From the NCBI RefSeq assembly GCF_009857605.1, contig NZ_WWCT01000025.1, forward strand, positions 39,524 to 103,523: a DNA stretch of 64,000 nucleotides. The letters are read 5' to 3'. The position numbers were made by a program, and so were the translations under genes. Source of the DNA: Duganella levis (GTDB lineage Bacteria; Pseudomonadota; Gammaproteobacteria; Burkholderiales; Burkholderiaceae_D). The notes beneath the pieces were generated by a model, which worked only from the letters and a program-made list of their open reading frames with translations, did not search any database and was not told where the DNA came from. This document shows, in pieces, positions 50,160 through 59,716 of this stretch. The first letter of the stretch is position 1, and the number at the start of each line of letters is the position of its first letter.

Positions 50160-51647
50160 TCAATGTGGCGGCGCCCAGCCGCCCAGTACCCACGCCGGGT
50201 TGCTGTAGTTGCGGATGGTCTCGGCGTCGCGTTCCATTGTCAGCTGGCGTGAGGCTGGATTGCGTTGGCTGACATCCACCGGCGTGCCGTCCGCATTGCG
50301 GCTGTTGAATTCCCAGAAGTGCACGTTGGCCGCGTCGCCGTCGATCTGCCCCCAGCCGGCGGGACTGATGCCGCTTAGCGTGGCGTTGATCAGCACCGCT
50401 TCTGCATACGGATAGTTGTTGCCCTTATTGGCCGGCAGGCGCGCCAATTCAGTCGGTCCGGCAAGCGCAGTAAAGCGGCAGTCGACAAACACGTTGCCGT
50501 GATTGGTGGCTGGATTGCGTATCCACATAAAGGCATTGCGCGACTGGATGTCGCAGCGCTCAAAGAACGCCGGGCCGCGGCCGAGGATGGTGTCGCCGTG
50601 GCCGACCACTTTGACGTCGGGCAGATAGGTGCTGCCGTTCACCTGCAAGGCATCGCCTGAGCCAATGACGGTGGTGTTGGCGACGATGTTTTCCGAGCCG
50701 GTGATCAGCAAGCCTTCGGCCTGGCCTTGCAGCGTGGTCTCCAGCGTCAGGTCGCGCAGGTGCACGCCTTTGACGTTATCCGCCGCAAACGCCGCGCGCC
50801 GCGATGGGAAGGTACCCGGCTGCTCATTGGTGCTGATGTTGGGCGGATGGGGATTGAACACCTCATTGTTCGCGTAGTGAATGCGCACCTTGTCGCGGGC
50901 CTCGCCCTGCATGGTGATATTGGACTTGTTGCGGAAGTAGACGATCTCCTCGTAGTCGCCATGGCGCACGAAGATGGTCACGCGTTTGGCTGGATGATCC
51001 GGCACGTAGTCCAGCGCGCCTTGCACGGTGCTGAAGTCGCCCTTGCCGTCGGCGCTGACCACCACGCGCTGTGCATCGGCCGCCGGGCCGCGTGGTTTGG
51101 TGCTGAATTCCCACGGCTTGATCGCGTGGCCGAACACCGCGTCGTCAATCTGCACGCGATAGCGCTTGCCGTAGGCGAGCAGGTTGTTGTGCGGGTAGAT
51201 GGTGGCCGTCTTGTCGTGCACGATCACTGGATGGAAGTGGAAGCCGTCGGTAAAGCCGCCGATGATGGTGAGCTGGTATTTGCTGCCATCGCCTGGTTCG
51301 GCGCCGGCGGAGGGCATGCCGGCGCGCGTGTTGGCGTTGCTTGCGCGCGGACCGTCTGCGTAGACGTAGGGCGTGGTCAGGTAGGGCGCTGCCGGCAGTT
51401 TGGTGCGTTCGGTGGGGCCGGCTGGAATGCTGAGGTCCAGCGTGTCCACCAGCCGTCCGCTGGCGGCGTCGTAGATGCGAATCATGCCCGCGCTGCCCAG
51501 CACCGGCGGCTGGTCGAAGCGCAGCGTCAGATGCGTATCGGGATTGACCTGCCGCGCGCCGGCAGCGGGCAGCAGGATGGTTGCCGCGCCGCCCGGTGCA
51601 GCAGCGGCGATCATGGCCAAGGTGCAGAGCAGGCGCGGAATCATCAT
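50160..51647 (-). CDS. Divergent exported pectinesterase (CE8)
   Basis: 495 aa. A signal peptide (about 22 residues) is followed by an N-terminal Ig-like region (LRFDQPPVLGSAGMIRIYD) and a right-handed parallel beta-helix starting DFSTVQGALDYVP. Aligning by eye, the catalytic aspartates of pectin methylesterases correspond to Asp332 (SGDALQV, for QDTL) and Asp352 (GHGDTILG, for VDFIFG), and Arg403 (LARLP) to the LGRPW arginine. The oxyanion Gln of QDTL is Gly331 and the Trp of LGRPW is lost, so activity may differ. Last of the clear pectin genes, 8 bp after the GH28 gene. Confidence 0.85.
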   Translation of the reverse strand: MMIPRLLCTLAMIAAAAPGGAATILLPAAGARQVNPDTHLTLRFDQPPVLGSAGMIRIYDAASGRLVDTLDLSIPAGPTERTKLPAAPYLTTPYVYADGPRASNANTRAGMPSAGAEPGDGSKYQLTIIGGFTDGFHFHPVIVHDKTATIYPHNNLLAYGKRYRVQIDDAVFGHAIKPWEFSTKPRGPAADAQRVVVSADGKGDFSTVQGALDYVPDHPAKRVTIFVRHGDYEEIVYFRNKSNITMQGEARDKVRIHYANNEVFNPHPPNISTNEQPGTFPSRRAAFAADNVKGVHLRDLTLETTLQGQAEGLLITGSENIVANTTVIGSGDALQVNGSTYLPDVKVVGHGDTILGRGPAFFERCDIQSRNAFMWIRNPATNHGNVFVDCRFTALAGPTELARLPANKGNNYPYAEAVLINATLSGISPAGWGQIDGDAANVHFWEFNSRNADGTPVDVSQRNPASRQLTMERDAETIRNYSNPAWVLGGWAPPH

Positions 51648-51655
51648 CGCACCTC

Positions 51656-53494
51656 TCAGGCCGACAGCACGGTGTTATGCACCTTGTCGCCAATGGTTAC
51701 ATTCTTCAGCGTCATGTTCTTGACGTTGTAGAGGAACCATGGCGACGCGGTATTCACCGGCGTGCCGAAATCGCAATCGCTGATCGACACATTCGTCACC
51801 GGGAACACCGGCGGCATCGGCTGCGGACCGTTGTAGTCCGACGCCACCGGACCCAGAATCACAATCGCCTGGAAGCAGGACGCGGTCTTGCCATCCTTGT
51901 TCACGTTGCTGGCCTTGATGTTGGAAATCTGGATGTTATCCACAATCGGCGGACGAATGCGCACGTTGTCGCTGATCGGCGTGTAGTCGCAATCGAAGGT
52001 GACGATGGCGCCAGCCGCCGTCGCCACGGTCTTCGACTGGATCGGCGAACCTGGCAGCGATGCGTAGAACGACGGCGTAATCTGCACGCCATTCGGCACC
52101 GTGCAATCGCGCACGTAGAAGTTACGCAGGAAGCCGCCGCGGTTCATATTGGTCTTCATGCGGATCGCCGTGTTGAGCGGATTGGTTTTCCAGTTGGCGT
52201 TTTCAAACACCAGCTTTTGCGCAAACACGTTCTGGATACCGCCGGCCATCTCGCTGCCCAAGGTAATGCCGCCATGGCCGCTGTGCATGATGCAGTTCTG
52301 GACCACGATGTTCTGCGAAGGACCGTACTGCGTATCCTGATCCTTGCCGGCCTTGATGGCGATGCAGTCGTCGCCGGTGTCGAAAGTGCAGTCTTCCACC
52401 AGCACGTGGTCGCACGCTTCCGGATCGAAGCCGTCGCTGTTAGGACCGTGGCTGTGCATGTACACCTTGCGGATCACCAGGTTGCGGCAGTGGACCGGGT
52501 GGTGCTGCCAGAACGGCGTGTTCTGCACCTTGTAACCCTGCAGCAGGACATTGGTGCAGCCGATAATCTGGATCATCGGCGAACGCAGATAATGGCCAAC
52601 GCCGAAGATACGCTTGGACAGCGCCACGCCGGCTTCCGACAACGCCGGCAGATACTGCGCATCGGCGCGCCACTTGTCGCCTTCACCTTGAATCAGCAGG
52701 CGCTCCGCCTCGGTCAGTGCCGGCGCCACGGTGGCCAGCGATTCCGCGTTGAGCGGATTGACGGTGTTCTCGGACATCTTGCCGGCCTTGAAGTTGGGCG
52801 TGGTGCCCTGGCCGATGGAGTTGATGGTTTTTTGCTTGCCCTTCCAGGTCCACCACGAATCGCCGACGTCGTTGAACGGCACGCCGCCCTGGCCATCAAG
52901 GATGGAGGTCCAGTCGTCGCCGGTGAGGGCGATGTTGGTCTGGCCGTAGGCGTATACCAGCGGCGAGTAGTTCAGGCAGTCGTTACTCTGCCAGCGCGAG
53001 ATGGTCAGCTTGCCGTTCTTGCCGCAATCGATGTCGCCGTACTTGGCGTAGTCCGCCGGATTCTGGCTGAAGTAGACGTGCGCGCCTTTGGCCAGGTGCA
53101 CATTCACATTCGACAGCAGCACGATCGGGCCGGCGCAGTACCAGTCGCCGGCAGGAATCAGCACACGTCCGCCGCCCGCTGCGTTGCAGGCCTTGATGGC
53201 GGCTTTAATAGCGGCGTAGCAGTCGGTGGCGCCGGCGGCCGGCGTGCCGAGGTCTTCCTGCTCCTCGTGCGAGATCCACGCTTTCACTTTTGTCAGCTTG
53301 CACGGCTTGGCGCCGTAGGTGGTGATGTTGAAATCCTGTTTGCGGAACACCAGCGGCTTGGATACGTGATCGATGATGCCTTGCGCCTGCAGCCATGGAT
53401 CGGGCGCGGTGGCGGCGACGGCTGGAATACTGAGCGTTACGCCAGCTGCCGGCAAGGCTTTCATCAAATTGCGGCGTTGGTTATTGATGGTCAT
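51656..53494 (-). CDS. Exported polygalacturonase-like GH28 enzyme
   Basis: About 612 aa from ATG 53494 (MTINNQRRNLMKAL). The leader QRRNLMKALPAAGVTLSIPAVA resembles a Tat signal. The parallel beta-helix carries all GH28 motifs: NSDGFD (352-357), GDD (374-376), GHG (406-408) and RMK (445-447). It is longer than endo-polygalacturonases and closer to exo-acting types that release galacturonate or digalacturonate. An AAGGAAC sequence lies just before the start. It follows the fusion gene by 10 bp and precedes the pectinesterase by 8 bp. Confidence 0.9.
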   Translation of the reverse strand: MTINNQRRNLMKALPAAGVTLSIPAVAATAPDPWLQAQGIIDHVSKPLVFRKQDFNITTYGAKPCKLTKVKAWISHEEQEDLGTPAAGATDCYAAIKAAIKACNAAGGGRVLIPAGDWYCAGPIVLLSNVNVHLAKGAHVYFSQNPADYAKYGDIDCGKNGKLTISRWQSNDCLNYSPLVYAYGQTNIALTGDDWTSILDGQGGVPFNDVGDSWWTWKGKQKTINSIGQGTTPNFKAGKMSENTVNPLNAESLATVAPALTEAERLLIQGEGDKWRADAQYLPALSEAGVALSKRIFGVGHYLRSPMIQIIGCTNVLLQGYKVQNTPFWQHHPVHCRNLVIRKVYMHSHGPNSDGFDPEACDHVLVEDCTFDTGDDCIAIKAGKDQDTQYGPSQNIVVQNCIMHSGHGGITLGSEMAGGIQNVFAQKLVFENANWKTNPLNTAIRMKTNMNRGGFLRNFYVRDCTVPNGVQITPSFYASLPGSPIQSKTVATAAGAIVTFDCDYTPISDNVRIRPPIVDNIQISNIKASNVNKDGKTASCFQAIVILGPVASDYNGPQPMPPVFPVTNVSISDCDFGTPVNTASPWFLYNVKNMTLKNVTIGDKVHNTVLSA

Positions 53495-53504
53495 GCTGTG
53501 TTCC

Positions 53505-56099
53505 TTATTCATCTGAATTATTGAACTCACCGAGGAAAACCTCAGGCGGCGAAGGCGGTTTGGTGTAGCCGAGATCCTTGACGGGATCAATGCCGGCCTT
53601 AATCAGGTTGTTCCAGTGGTCGTCCGAGTTGTACTGCGCCGGGCGGAAGGAGATGGTGCCCTTCTTGTTCCAGTCGGCCCATGGATGCTGGCGGTTGATG
53701 TGCGCGCCGATGCGCGAATTCAGCACCACCATTTTTCCGACGGCTTCCAGCGAGACGCGCGCGATGGTGCCGGTCGGCGCCTTGTAGACGTTGACGGGGC
53801 CATAGGTGCAGCTGTAACCGTCCAACGCCAGCGGCGCATACGGCGTGCAGCGCGAGCTGGCGAACCACTGGCGCAGCAGATAGAAGTCGCCGCTCTTCTT
53901 GCCCTCGTGGGTGAAGCGGCAGTTGTCGAAGACGAAGCCGTACTTGGTCTTCAGGTAGGTATTCGGTGCGGCGGTGTAGGACACGCTGCGATCGCCCAGC
54001 GTGCGGATCTCGGTCTGATAGAAATAGGCGGTGCTGTCGCCGAAGATGAAATCGACGTCGCCTTCGATATACGATTTGTTGAAGAAGCTGCGCACGGTGC
54101 TACCGATTTGCGGCGACTTCAGATACAGCGTGTCCTGGAAGCCGATCAGGCGGATGTTTTCAAACTGCGCCTTGTCGGCGCTGTCCACGCTCAGCGCCAG
54201 CGCCTGATGGTGGACGTTGTTGATGTTGGGGAGTTCCTCGGCGCGGGCGTTGCCGGTGTCTTTGTTGTAGCCGTTTTCAAACGTCAGGTTGCGCGCCTGG
54301 AAGCCGTTATTCTGCGTCCAGACGGTTTGCGTGCCGAAGGTGCCGATTTGCGCGCGGTCCTTGATGGTGGCATACATCGCCTGCACCGTCGGCGCGGCCT
54401 TGGCGAACTGCGGGCCGGCGACAGCGTCGTAGGCGGCGCCGGTCATCGATGCTTCCAGCCTGGCGGTGATGCGCGTCGCCGCCGCGTCTTTACCTTCGCC
54501 GTACAGGGTGATCGGCGCGGCGGAGGCGGGGACGTAGACCAGCTCCGGATACACGCCGGGCTTCAGCAGAATGTAGAGGCGCTTGCCCGCGCTGTCCAGC
54601 ACTGCGCGGCTGACGGCTTCCTGCACCGCATTGAAGGTGCGGACACCGTCAGCCTTTGCGGCCTTGTCGACGATGTAGTCGGGCGTGAAGACTGCGCCTT
54701 TGGCCAGCGGATCGTTGAGCGGGTCCCATGGGTCGACGGTCTCCTTGCCGGCCACGCCGACGTACTTCAGCACTTCACCATACGAGAACTGCCTGGCCTG
54801 ATCCTGCGTGAGCTGCGGACGGGTGCTGGCTGCCACGCTTTCCGGGAAAGGCGCGAAGCGGCTGGCGCAGTTGCTGGTGTCGCTGCTGCTGATCGCATCG
54901 CCAGTCAGGCGGGCGAATTCGATCTTGCGATCGGCCTTGCCATTGATGCTGACGTCATGCAGATGCGCCAGCACCGGGCGCTGTTCATCGTAGCCTTGCA
55001 CCACCAGGCGGCCGGGCGATACGCTGTGCACGTCGTCGAAGTCGATGTTGGTGAACACCGGCACCTGTGTGCCTTGTGCGTCCTTGGTGTAGCGGGTGCT
55101 GATGTCGATCGGCGTTTTCACATCACGCATGCAGACGTTGCGATAGTTCACCTGATCCACCACGCCGCCGCGCGACACGTCGCTCTTGATGCGCAGGCCG
55201 GAGGTGGTGCCGTCCATGCTGAGGTCATCGACCAGCACATGCCGCACACCGCCATTGGTCTCGCTGCCGATCGACATGCCGTGGCCGCTGTAGAAGCGGT
55301 TATGCACGATGGAGATATTTTCCGTCGGCCCGTTGTTGCCGGCTTTGACGGCGACGTTGTCGTCGCCGGTGCGGATATGGCTGTAGGCGATGGTGACGTT
55401 GCGCGACGAGATCGGATCGATGCCGTCGGTGTTGCGCGCGGTGGCCGGCGTGTCGATGCGCATGCCCCAGGCGGTGAAGCCATCCACCTTGTTCAGCGTG
55501 ACGTGGAAGTTGGGCGAGTTGCGCAGCGTGATCTTGTGCAGCGTGATGTTCTGCGCGTTGGTGATTTCGATCAGGCGCGGCACGTTCTGGCGCGCGTCTT
55601 CCTTTTGCGCGCGGCGCGCCAGCTGCCACCATGATTCTGTACCACCGTCGACCACATGGCCGCCCTGGCCGTCGATCACGCCTTCGCCGTAGATGCCGCT
55701 GCCCTTGGCGTTGTCGATGGTGATGAAGGGTTTGCAGCCGCGCCCTTGCTTGTCGATGGTGCCGCAGGTACCGGCGCCACGGTCATACAGTTTGGGATTG
55801 CTGCTGGCTTGCAGCGTGGCGCCGGCGTCCACCAGCAGGCTGACGCCACTGCGCAGCGTCAGCGGGCCGGCGACGAAGCGCTGCTTCTCGTTGCTGCCGG
55901 AGAGGCGCACGGCGCGGCCGACAGCGCATTGGTCGATGGCGGCCTGGATGCGGGCGGTATCATCAACCGCGCCACCTGCGGTCAGCACGGTGCAAGATGG
56001 CGGCGCTACCGGTTCGGTGACTTTGCGGCTGTCCTGCGCGTGCGCCGGTGCGCAGAATGCGGCGAAGAGTGCGAGGGGAGCGAGACGGCGCGCTGTCAC
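53505..56099 (-). CDS. Polygalacturonase (GH28)-pectinesterase (CE8) fusion enzyme
   Basis: 864 aa with a signal peptide cut after about residue 21 (APAHA). N-terminal half (about 35-400): GH28 beta-helix with NTDGID (223-228), GDD (245-247), GHG (272-274) and RIK (303-305). C-terminal half (about 480-850): CE8 pectin methylesterase with GVYPE, HHQALAL, GFQDTL (Asp656), VDFIFG (Asp683) and LLRQW (Arg743). Both active sites look complete. It should demethylate homogalacturonan and cut it in one exported polypeptide. It overlaps the rhamnogalacturonan acetylesterase gene by 4 bp. Confidence 0.93.
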   Translation of the reverse strand: MTARRLAPLALFAAFCAPAHAQDSRKVTEPVAPPSCTVLTAGGAVDDTARIQAAIDQCAVGRAVRLSGSNEKQRFVAGPLTLRSGVSLLVDAGATLQASSNPKLYDRGAGTCGTIDKQGRGCKPFITIDNAKGSGIYGEGVIDGQGGHVVDGGTESWWQLARRAQKEDARQNVPRLIEITNAQNITLHKITLRNSPNFHVTLNKVDGFTAWGMRIDTPATARNTDGIDPISSRNVTIAYSHIRTGDDNVAVKAGNNGPTENISIVHNRFYSGHGMSIGSETNGGVRHVLVDDLSMDGTTSGLRIKSDVSRGGVVDQVNYRNVCMRDVKTPIDISTRYTKDAQGTQVPVFTNIDFDDVHSVSPGRLVVQGYDEQRPVLAHLHDVSINGKADRKIEFARLTGDAISSSDTSNCASRFAPFPESVAASTRPQLTQDQARQFSYGEVLKYVGVAGKETVDPWDPLNDPLAKGAVFTPDYIVDKAAKADGVRTFNAVQEAVSRAVLDSAGKRLYILLKPGVYPELVYVPASAAPITLYGEGKDAAATRITARLEASMTGAAYDAVAGPQFAKAAPTVQAMYATIKDRAQIGTFGTQTVWTQNNGFQARNLTFENGYNKDTGNARAEELPNINNVHHQALALSVDSADKAQFENIRLIGFQDTLYLKSPQIGSTVRSFFNKSYIEGDVDFIFGDSTAYFYQTEIRTLGDRSVSYTAAPNTYLKTKYGFVFDNCRFTHEGKKSGDFYLLRQWFASSRCTPYAPLALDGYSCTYGPVNVYKAPTGTIARVSLEAVGKMVVLNSRIGAHINRQHPWADWNKKGTISFRPAQYNSDDHWNNLIKAGIDPVKDLGYTKPPSPPEVFLGEFNNSDE

Positions 56100-56902
56100 T
56101 GCTCGCTCTCCGGCTTGAACTGCCCGGCCAGATCCGGCACCGCGCGTTTGAGTTCATCCATCACCATGCGCGAGAAGTAGGCCGAGCCTTTGGCGCCGAC
56201 GTGGGTGCGGTCGAACGCCGTCTTGGCGGCGCCTGCCACTTCCACTTTGCCGGCGACCGGCGCCGCGCCGTAGTCGGCGGGACGCGGCACCATGGCCAGC
56301 GTGTCGGCTTCGTCCTGGCCCATGGCTTGCACGGCGGCGTAGCTGTCCGCGTTCAGGTCCAGCAGCGGCACGTGCTGCGCGGCGGCGGTGGCGCGGATCA
56401 CATCCGCCCAAGGCGTCAGATTATTTTCCAGCACGCCGTCCTTGAAGGTGCGGCGGGTCAGCGGCGTGACAAGTACCGGCACGCCGCCCAGCGCTTTGAC
56501 TTCCTGCGCATAGCGGTTCATGTTGACTGGGAATTCAGTTTTCAGGTCGGTCGAGCGGCCAGGCTTGCCCGGCTGGTCGTTATGGCCGAACTGGATCAGC
56601 ACATAGGTGGCGCGATAGGCGGCGGCACCGCGCAGCAGGCCTTCCACTTCGTCCCAGCGGCCTTCGGCGCGGAAGCTGCCGGAGCTGCGGCCGCCCTTGG
56701 CCAGATTGATACAGGTATTGGCGCGGTTGATGCGCGCGCAGAAGGCGTCGCCGTAGCCGCTGGTGTTGGCCATGGTGGAGTCGCCGACGAGAATGATGCG
56801 GACTGGTTTGGCCGGCGCGGGTGCTGGTGCGGGAGCGTCGGCGGCGTATGCTGCGCCGGCCAGCAGGAACAGGGTGGCGGCGGGAGAGGTGAGGAATTTC
56901 AT
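56096..56902 (-). CDS. Rhamnogalacturonan acetylesterase (SGNH/CE12)
   Basis: 268 aa. The signal peptide ends at AAYA|AD and is followed by an Ala/Pro linker. SGNH catalytic blocks are visible: Ser42 in VGDSTMAN, Gly in GGRSSGSF, Asn in IQFGHNDQ, and Asp/His in FDRTHVGAKG. It removes acetyl groups from pectic rhamnogalacturonan, opening the chain to hydrolases. It lies between a terminator-like hairpin (56914-56952, only 11 nt upstream of the ATG) and the fusion enzyme, whose start overlaps its stop by 4 bp. Confidence 0.9.
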   Translation of the reverse strand: MKFLTSPAATLFLLAGAAYAADAPAPAPAPAKPVRIILVGDSTMANTSGYGDAFCARINRANTCINLAKGGRSSGSFRAEGRWDEVEGLLRGAAAYRATYVLIQFGHNDQPGKPGRSTDLKTEFPVNMNRYAQEVKALGGVPVLVTPLTRRTFKDGVLENNLTPWADVIRATAAAQHVPLLDLNADSYAAVQAMGQDEADTLAMVPRPADYGAAPVAGKVEVAGAAKTAFDRTHVGAKGSAYFSRMVMDELKRAVPDLAGQFKPESEQ

Positions 56903-56913
56903 GGTGCGATCCG

Positions 56914-56952
56914 AAAAAAAAAGGGCGCCGGCCGTGATGCGGTCCGGCGCCC
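56914..56952 (-). terminator. Intrinsic terminator between TonB receptor and acetylesterase
   Basis: On the minus strand the stem GGGCGCCGG/CCGGCGCCC (arms 56944-56952 and 56923-56931, perfect 9 bp) is followed by nine Us (56922-56914). The acetylesterase ATG lies just 11 nt after the U-run, leaving no room for a separate promoter, so read-through or processing is implied. Confidence 0.88.
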
Positions 56953-56995
56953 CATACTCAGGCGGAGTGACTCAGTTTATGCAGCCACGCTTTCA

Positions 56996-59716
56996 TCAGA
57001 AAGTGTAGGTCATGCGTACGTTGTACGCGCGGCCGATGGCGCTGCCGGCGCTGCTCAGGTAACCATAGGTGTACAAGCTGCTGTTGGTGGCTGGCGGCGC
57101 CACGTTGAACAGATTGGTGACGCCGGCGGTAACCTGGATATTCTTAAAGCCGTTGTAGGTGGCGGTCGCGTTCCACAGCTTGTAAGAATTGATGTTGCGC
57201 CAGTACTGCTTGGCCACCAGATTCTGGTCGGTGTACTTCGAGTTGTAGTTCTGGGTCAGCTGGGTGCTCCAGTTGCCCGCAGCCCAGTTCAGTTTCAGCG
57301 TGTGCTTCCAGCGGTAGGTGATGATCGGGAAGCTGGAGGTGGTGCCGTTGCTGGCCAGGCCGAACTGGCCGATGTTCGACACGTATGGGCTGCCGTTATA
57401 CAGCTGGTTGTCGAACTGGGTCAGGTAGGTGCCATCGATCGCCACCTTGAAATCGCCGTAGGCGGTTTTCGGGAAGTTGTACGAACCCGAAACGTCCACG
57501 CCGGCGGCCTTCTGGCCACCCAGATTCATGATGGTGTTGTTGATGTAGTTGATGGTGCCGTCGGCGTTACGCACGAAGTACGATGCGTATTTGACCGGGT
57601 CCAGGAAGTAGACCTGCTCTGGCAAGTTGGCCAGCATGTCGGTCATCTTGATGTTCCAGTAGTCCAGCGAGACCATGGCGTTCTTCACCGGTTCCATCAC
57701 CACGCCCAGCGTGAAGCCTTTGGACTTCTCCGGTTTCAGGCCGGCGTTGGAGCCGGTCTGTTTAGGCAGCGTGGTGTTGCAGACGGTCGATGCGACCAGG
57801 CCTGGCAGCGCGGTGCCGGTGCCGGCCACGCCTGGCGTGCCGCCTGGGCACAGGACCGGATCGTCCCACTTGGCGGCGGTCAGGCCGGTGGCGCCAGGCA
57901 GGCGGTAGCCGTAGGCGTCGAACAGGGTCGGTGCGCGGAAGCCGGTGTTGGCCGAGCCGCGGAACATCAGCTGTTTCGAAGCCTCCCAGCGGAAGCTGAT
58001 TTTCGGATTGATGGTGTTACCGAAGTCGCTGAAATGGTCGTCCCGCACGGCGGCGTTCAGTTCCAGCGATTTGGTGACCGGCACGTTGATCTCGGCAAAC
58101 AGCGCGGCGACGTTACGCTGACCGTCACCGTGCGATGGCGTGGCGTTGGCGTAGGTGACTTCGCCGCCGATTGGCAGTTTGGTGTCTTCGGTGGTGTCGC
58201 GGTGCAGGTCCACGCCCACGGCCAGTGCCAGCGAACCGCCCGGCAGTTCCATCAGCGCGCGGCTGACGGTGGCGTCGACGCCGGTGAAGGTCGATTTCGA
58301 GTAGCGGTTTTTGGCGCCGTCCACGCTGATGGTGGACAGGTAAGCCTTGCCGTCCGCATCCTGCAGGCCGAATGGATTCAGCTGGCCGTTTTTCAGACCG
58401 TCCAGCAGGCCCTGGCCCTTGTAGTAGCCGGAGTAGTAGTAGTTGCTACGCTCGGAAACACCGATCACCAGGCCGGCCTTGTAGTCCCAGCCTGCCATGG
58501 TGCCTTCGTCGACCACCGCAATGCGCTGGTTCAGCTGCACGTCCTTGGTGGTGGCCAGGCCGCCGTCGGCCACTGCCCAGGTGACGGTCAGCGGTGCGTT
58601 GTTCAGGCCTGCGACGGCAGGCACGCCGCCGCTTTTGCCTGGATACCATTTGCTGGTCGACGGCAGGATGGCGGCGACGCCATTGACCGCCAGCGCATTG
58701 GTCGGGTTCTTGGTGCCGAGGATGAATTCTTCGCCGCGCGAGTAATCGATGGAGATGACATGGTCTTCGCTCAGTTGCTTGGCGGCGCGGGTGTAGAAGG
58801 TGACCTGCTGGTTGGCGTACAGCGCGGTGCCGTACTGGTTGTTATCCAGTACGCAGGTGCCTTTCTGGCCGACGATCGAGTACGGCGCCAGGCAGCCGCT
58901 GGCCGCATAAGGATTCTGTGCGGTTTTGTTGGTCGGCGTGGTGAAGTTGGCCGGGGTGGCGTTGCCGCCGGTGCCCAGCGATGGCGCGCGACCCAGTGCG
59001 GTCAGCATCTCGGCCGTGCTCAGATAGGCGCGGTCGGAAGAGCCCAGGCGGGTGCGCTGGTGCGCGTCCAGCGTGGCGTAGAAGCTCCAGCCGTCGCGTT
59101 GCAGATTGCCCTTGCCCCAGGTGACGGTCGCGCGCTGTTCGTCGCCGCCGCCTTTTTTCTCAGGCTGCACGGCTTGCGCCGTCAGTTGCAGGCCTTCGTA
59201 CTGGGTCTTGGTGATGAAGTTGACCACGCCGCCGATGGCGTCGGAGCCGTAGATCGAGGATGCGCCATCGCGCAGGATCTCGACGCGGGCCAGGGCGCTC
59301 ATCGGGATCACGTCCAGATTGGCGTAGCCGTCGGAGATCGCTTCGTTGGCCAGGCGGCGGCCGTTCAGCAGTACCAGGGTGCGGTTCACACCCAGGCCGC
59401 GCAGGTTGATGTTGGTGCCGGAGCCGGCGTTCGATGGCGCCAGCGAGGCCGATTGCGGCAGCGCCATCATGATGTCGGCCAGCGTGGTCATGCCTTGCTT
59501 GACCAGGTCTTCGGCCTTGATGGTGCTGACTGGCAGCGAGGCTTCATTGGCCACGCGCTTGATGCTCGAACCGGTCACTTCGACGCGGGTCATCGGGCCT
59601 TCGCCGCTGTCCTGGGCGTAGGCGGTATTGGTCAGGGTGAGGACGGCCAGACTGATTGCGGTGAGCAGCAGGCGCGGTTGGGCGGAACGGTTCTGGACCG
59701 GTTTCTCGGACTTCAT
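56996..59716 (-). CDS. TonB-dependent outer-membrane receptor (oligogalacturonide candidate)
   Basis: 906 aa. The signal peptide ends near TNTAYAQDSGEG, then the plug domain (VEVTGSSIKRVANEASLPVSTIKAEDL, INLRGLGVNRTLVLLNGRRL, RVEILRDGASSIYGSDAIGGVVNFIT) and a 22-strand barrel ending YNVRMTYTF. These long TBDTs of Oxalobacteraceae and Caulobacter type often take up plant-derived sugars; pectin fragments are inferred from the genes after it. First gene of the pectinolytic unit. A palindrome GCGCTG-AA-CAGCGC (59756-59769) lies upstream. Confidence 0.93.
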   Translation of the reverse strand: MKSEKPVQNRSAQPRLLLTAISLAVLTLTNTAYAQDSGEGPMTRVEVTGSSIKRVANEASLPVSTIKAEDLVKQGMTTLADIMMALPQSASLAPSNAGSGTNINLRGLGVNRTLVLLNGRRLANEAISDGYANLDVIPMSALARVEILRDGASSIYGSDAIGGVVNFITKTQYEGLQLTAQAVQPEKKGGGDEQRATVTWGKGNLQRDGWSFYATLDAHQRTRLGSSDRAYLSTAEMLTALGRAPSLGTGGNATPANFTTPTNKTAQNPYAASGCLAPYSIVGQKGTCVLDNNQYGTALYANQQVTFYTRAAKQLSEDHVISIDYSRGEEFILGTKNPTNALAVNGVAAILPSTSKWYPGKSGGVPAVAGLNNAPLTVTWAVADGGLATTKDVQLNQRIAVVDEGTMAGWDYKAGLVIGVSERSNYYYSGYYKGQGLLDGLKNGQLNPFGLQDADGKAYLSTISVDGAKNRYSKSTFTGVDATVSRALMELPGGSLALAVGVDLHRDTTEDTKLPIGGEVTYANATPSHGDGQRNVAALFAEINVPVTKSLELNAAVRDDHFSDFGNTINPKISFRWEASKQLMFRGSANTGFRAPTLFDAYGYRLPGATGLTAAKWDDPVLCPGGTPGVAGTGTALPGLVASTVCNTTLPKQTGSNAGLKPEKSKGFTLGVVMEPVKNAMVSLDYWNIKMTDMLANLPEQVYFLDPVKYASYFVRNADGTINYINNTIMNLGGQKAAGVDVSGSYNFPKTAYGDFKVAIDGTYLTQFDNQLYNGSPYVSNIGQFGLASNGTTSSFPIITYRWKHTLKLNWAAGNWSTQLTQNYNSKYTDQNLVAKQYWRNINSYKLWNATATYNGFKNIQVTAGVTNLFNVAPPATNSSLYTYGYLSSAGSAIGRAYNVRMTYTF

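Noticed and set aside
50160..51647. Catalytically dead pectinesterase lacking its second aspartate
   Set aside because: A first alignment put GDTI at the QDTL position and left no VDFIFG aspartate. Shifting so that GDAL matches QDTL gives an ungapped fit in which both aspartates and the arginine are kept, so only the Gln and Trp are changed.
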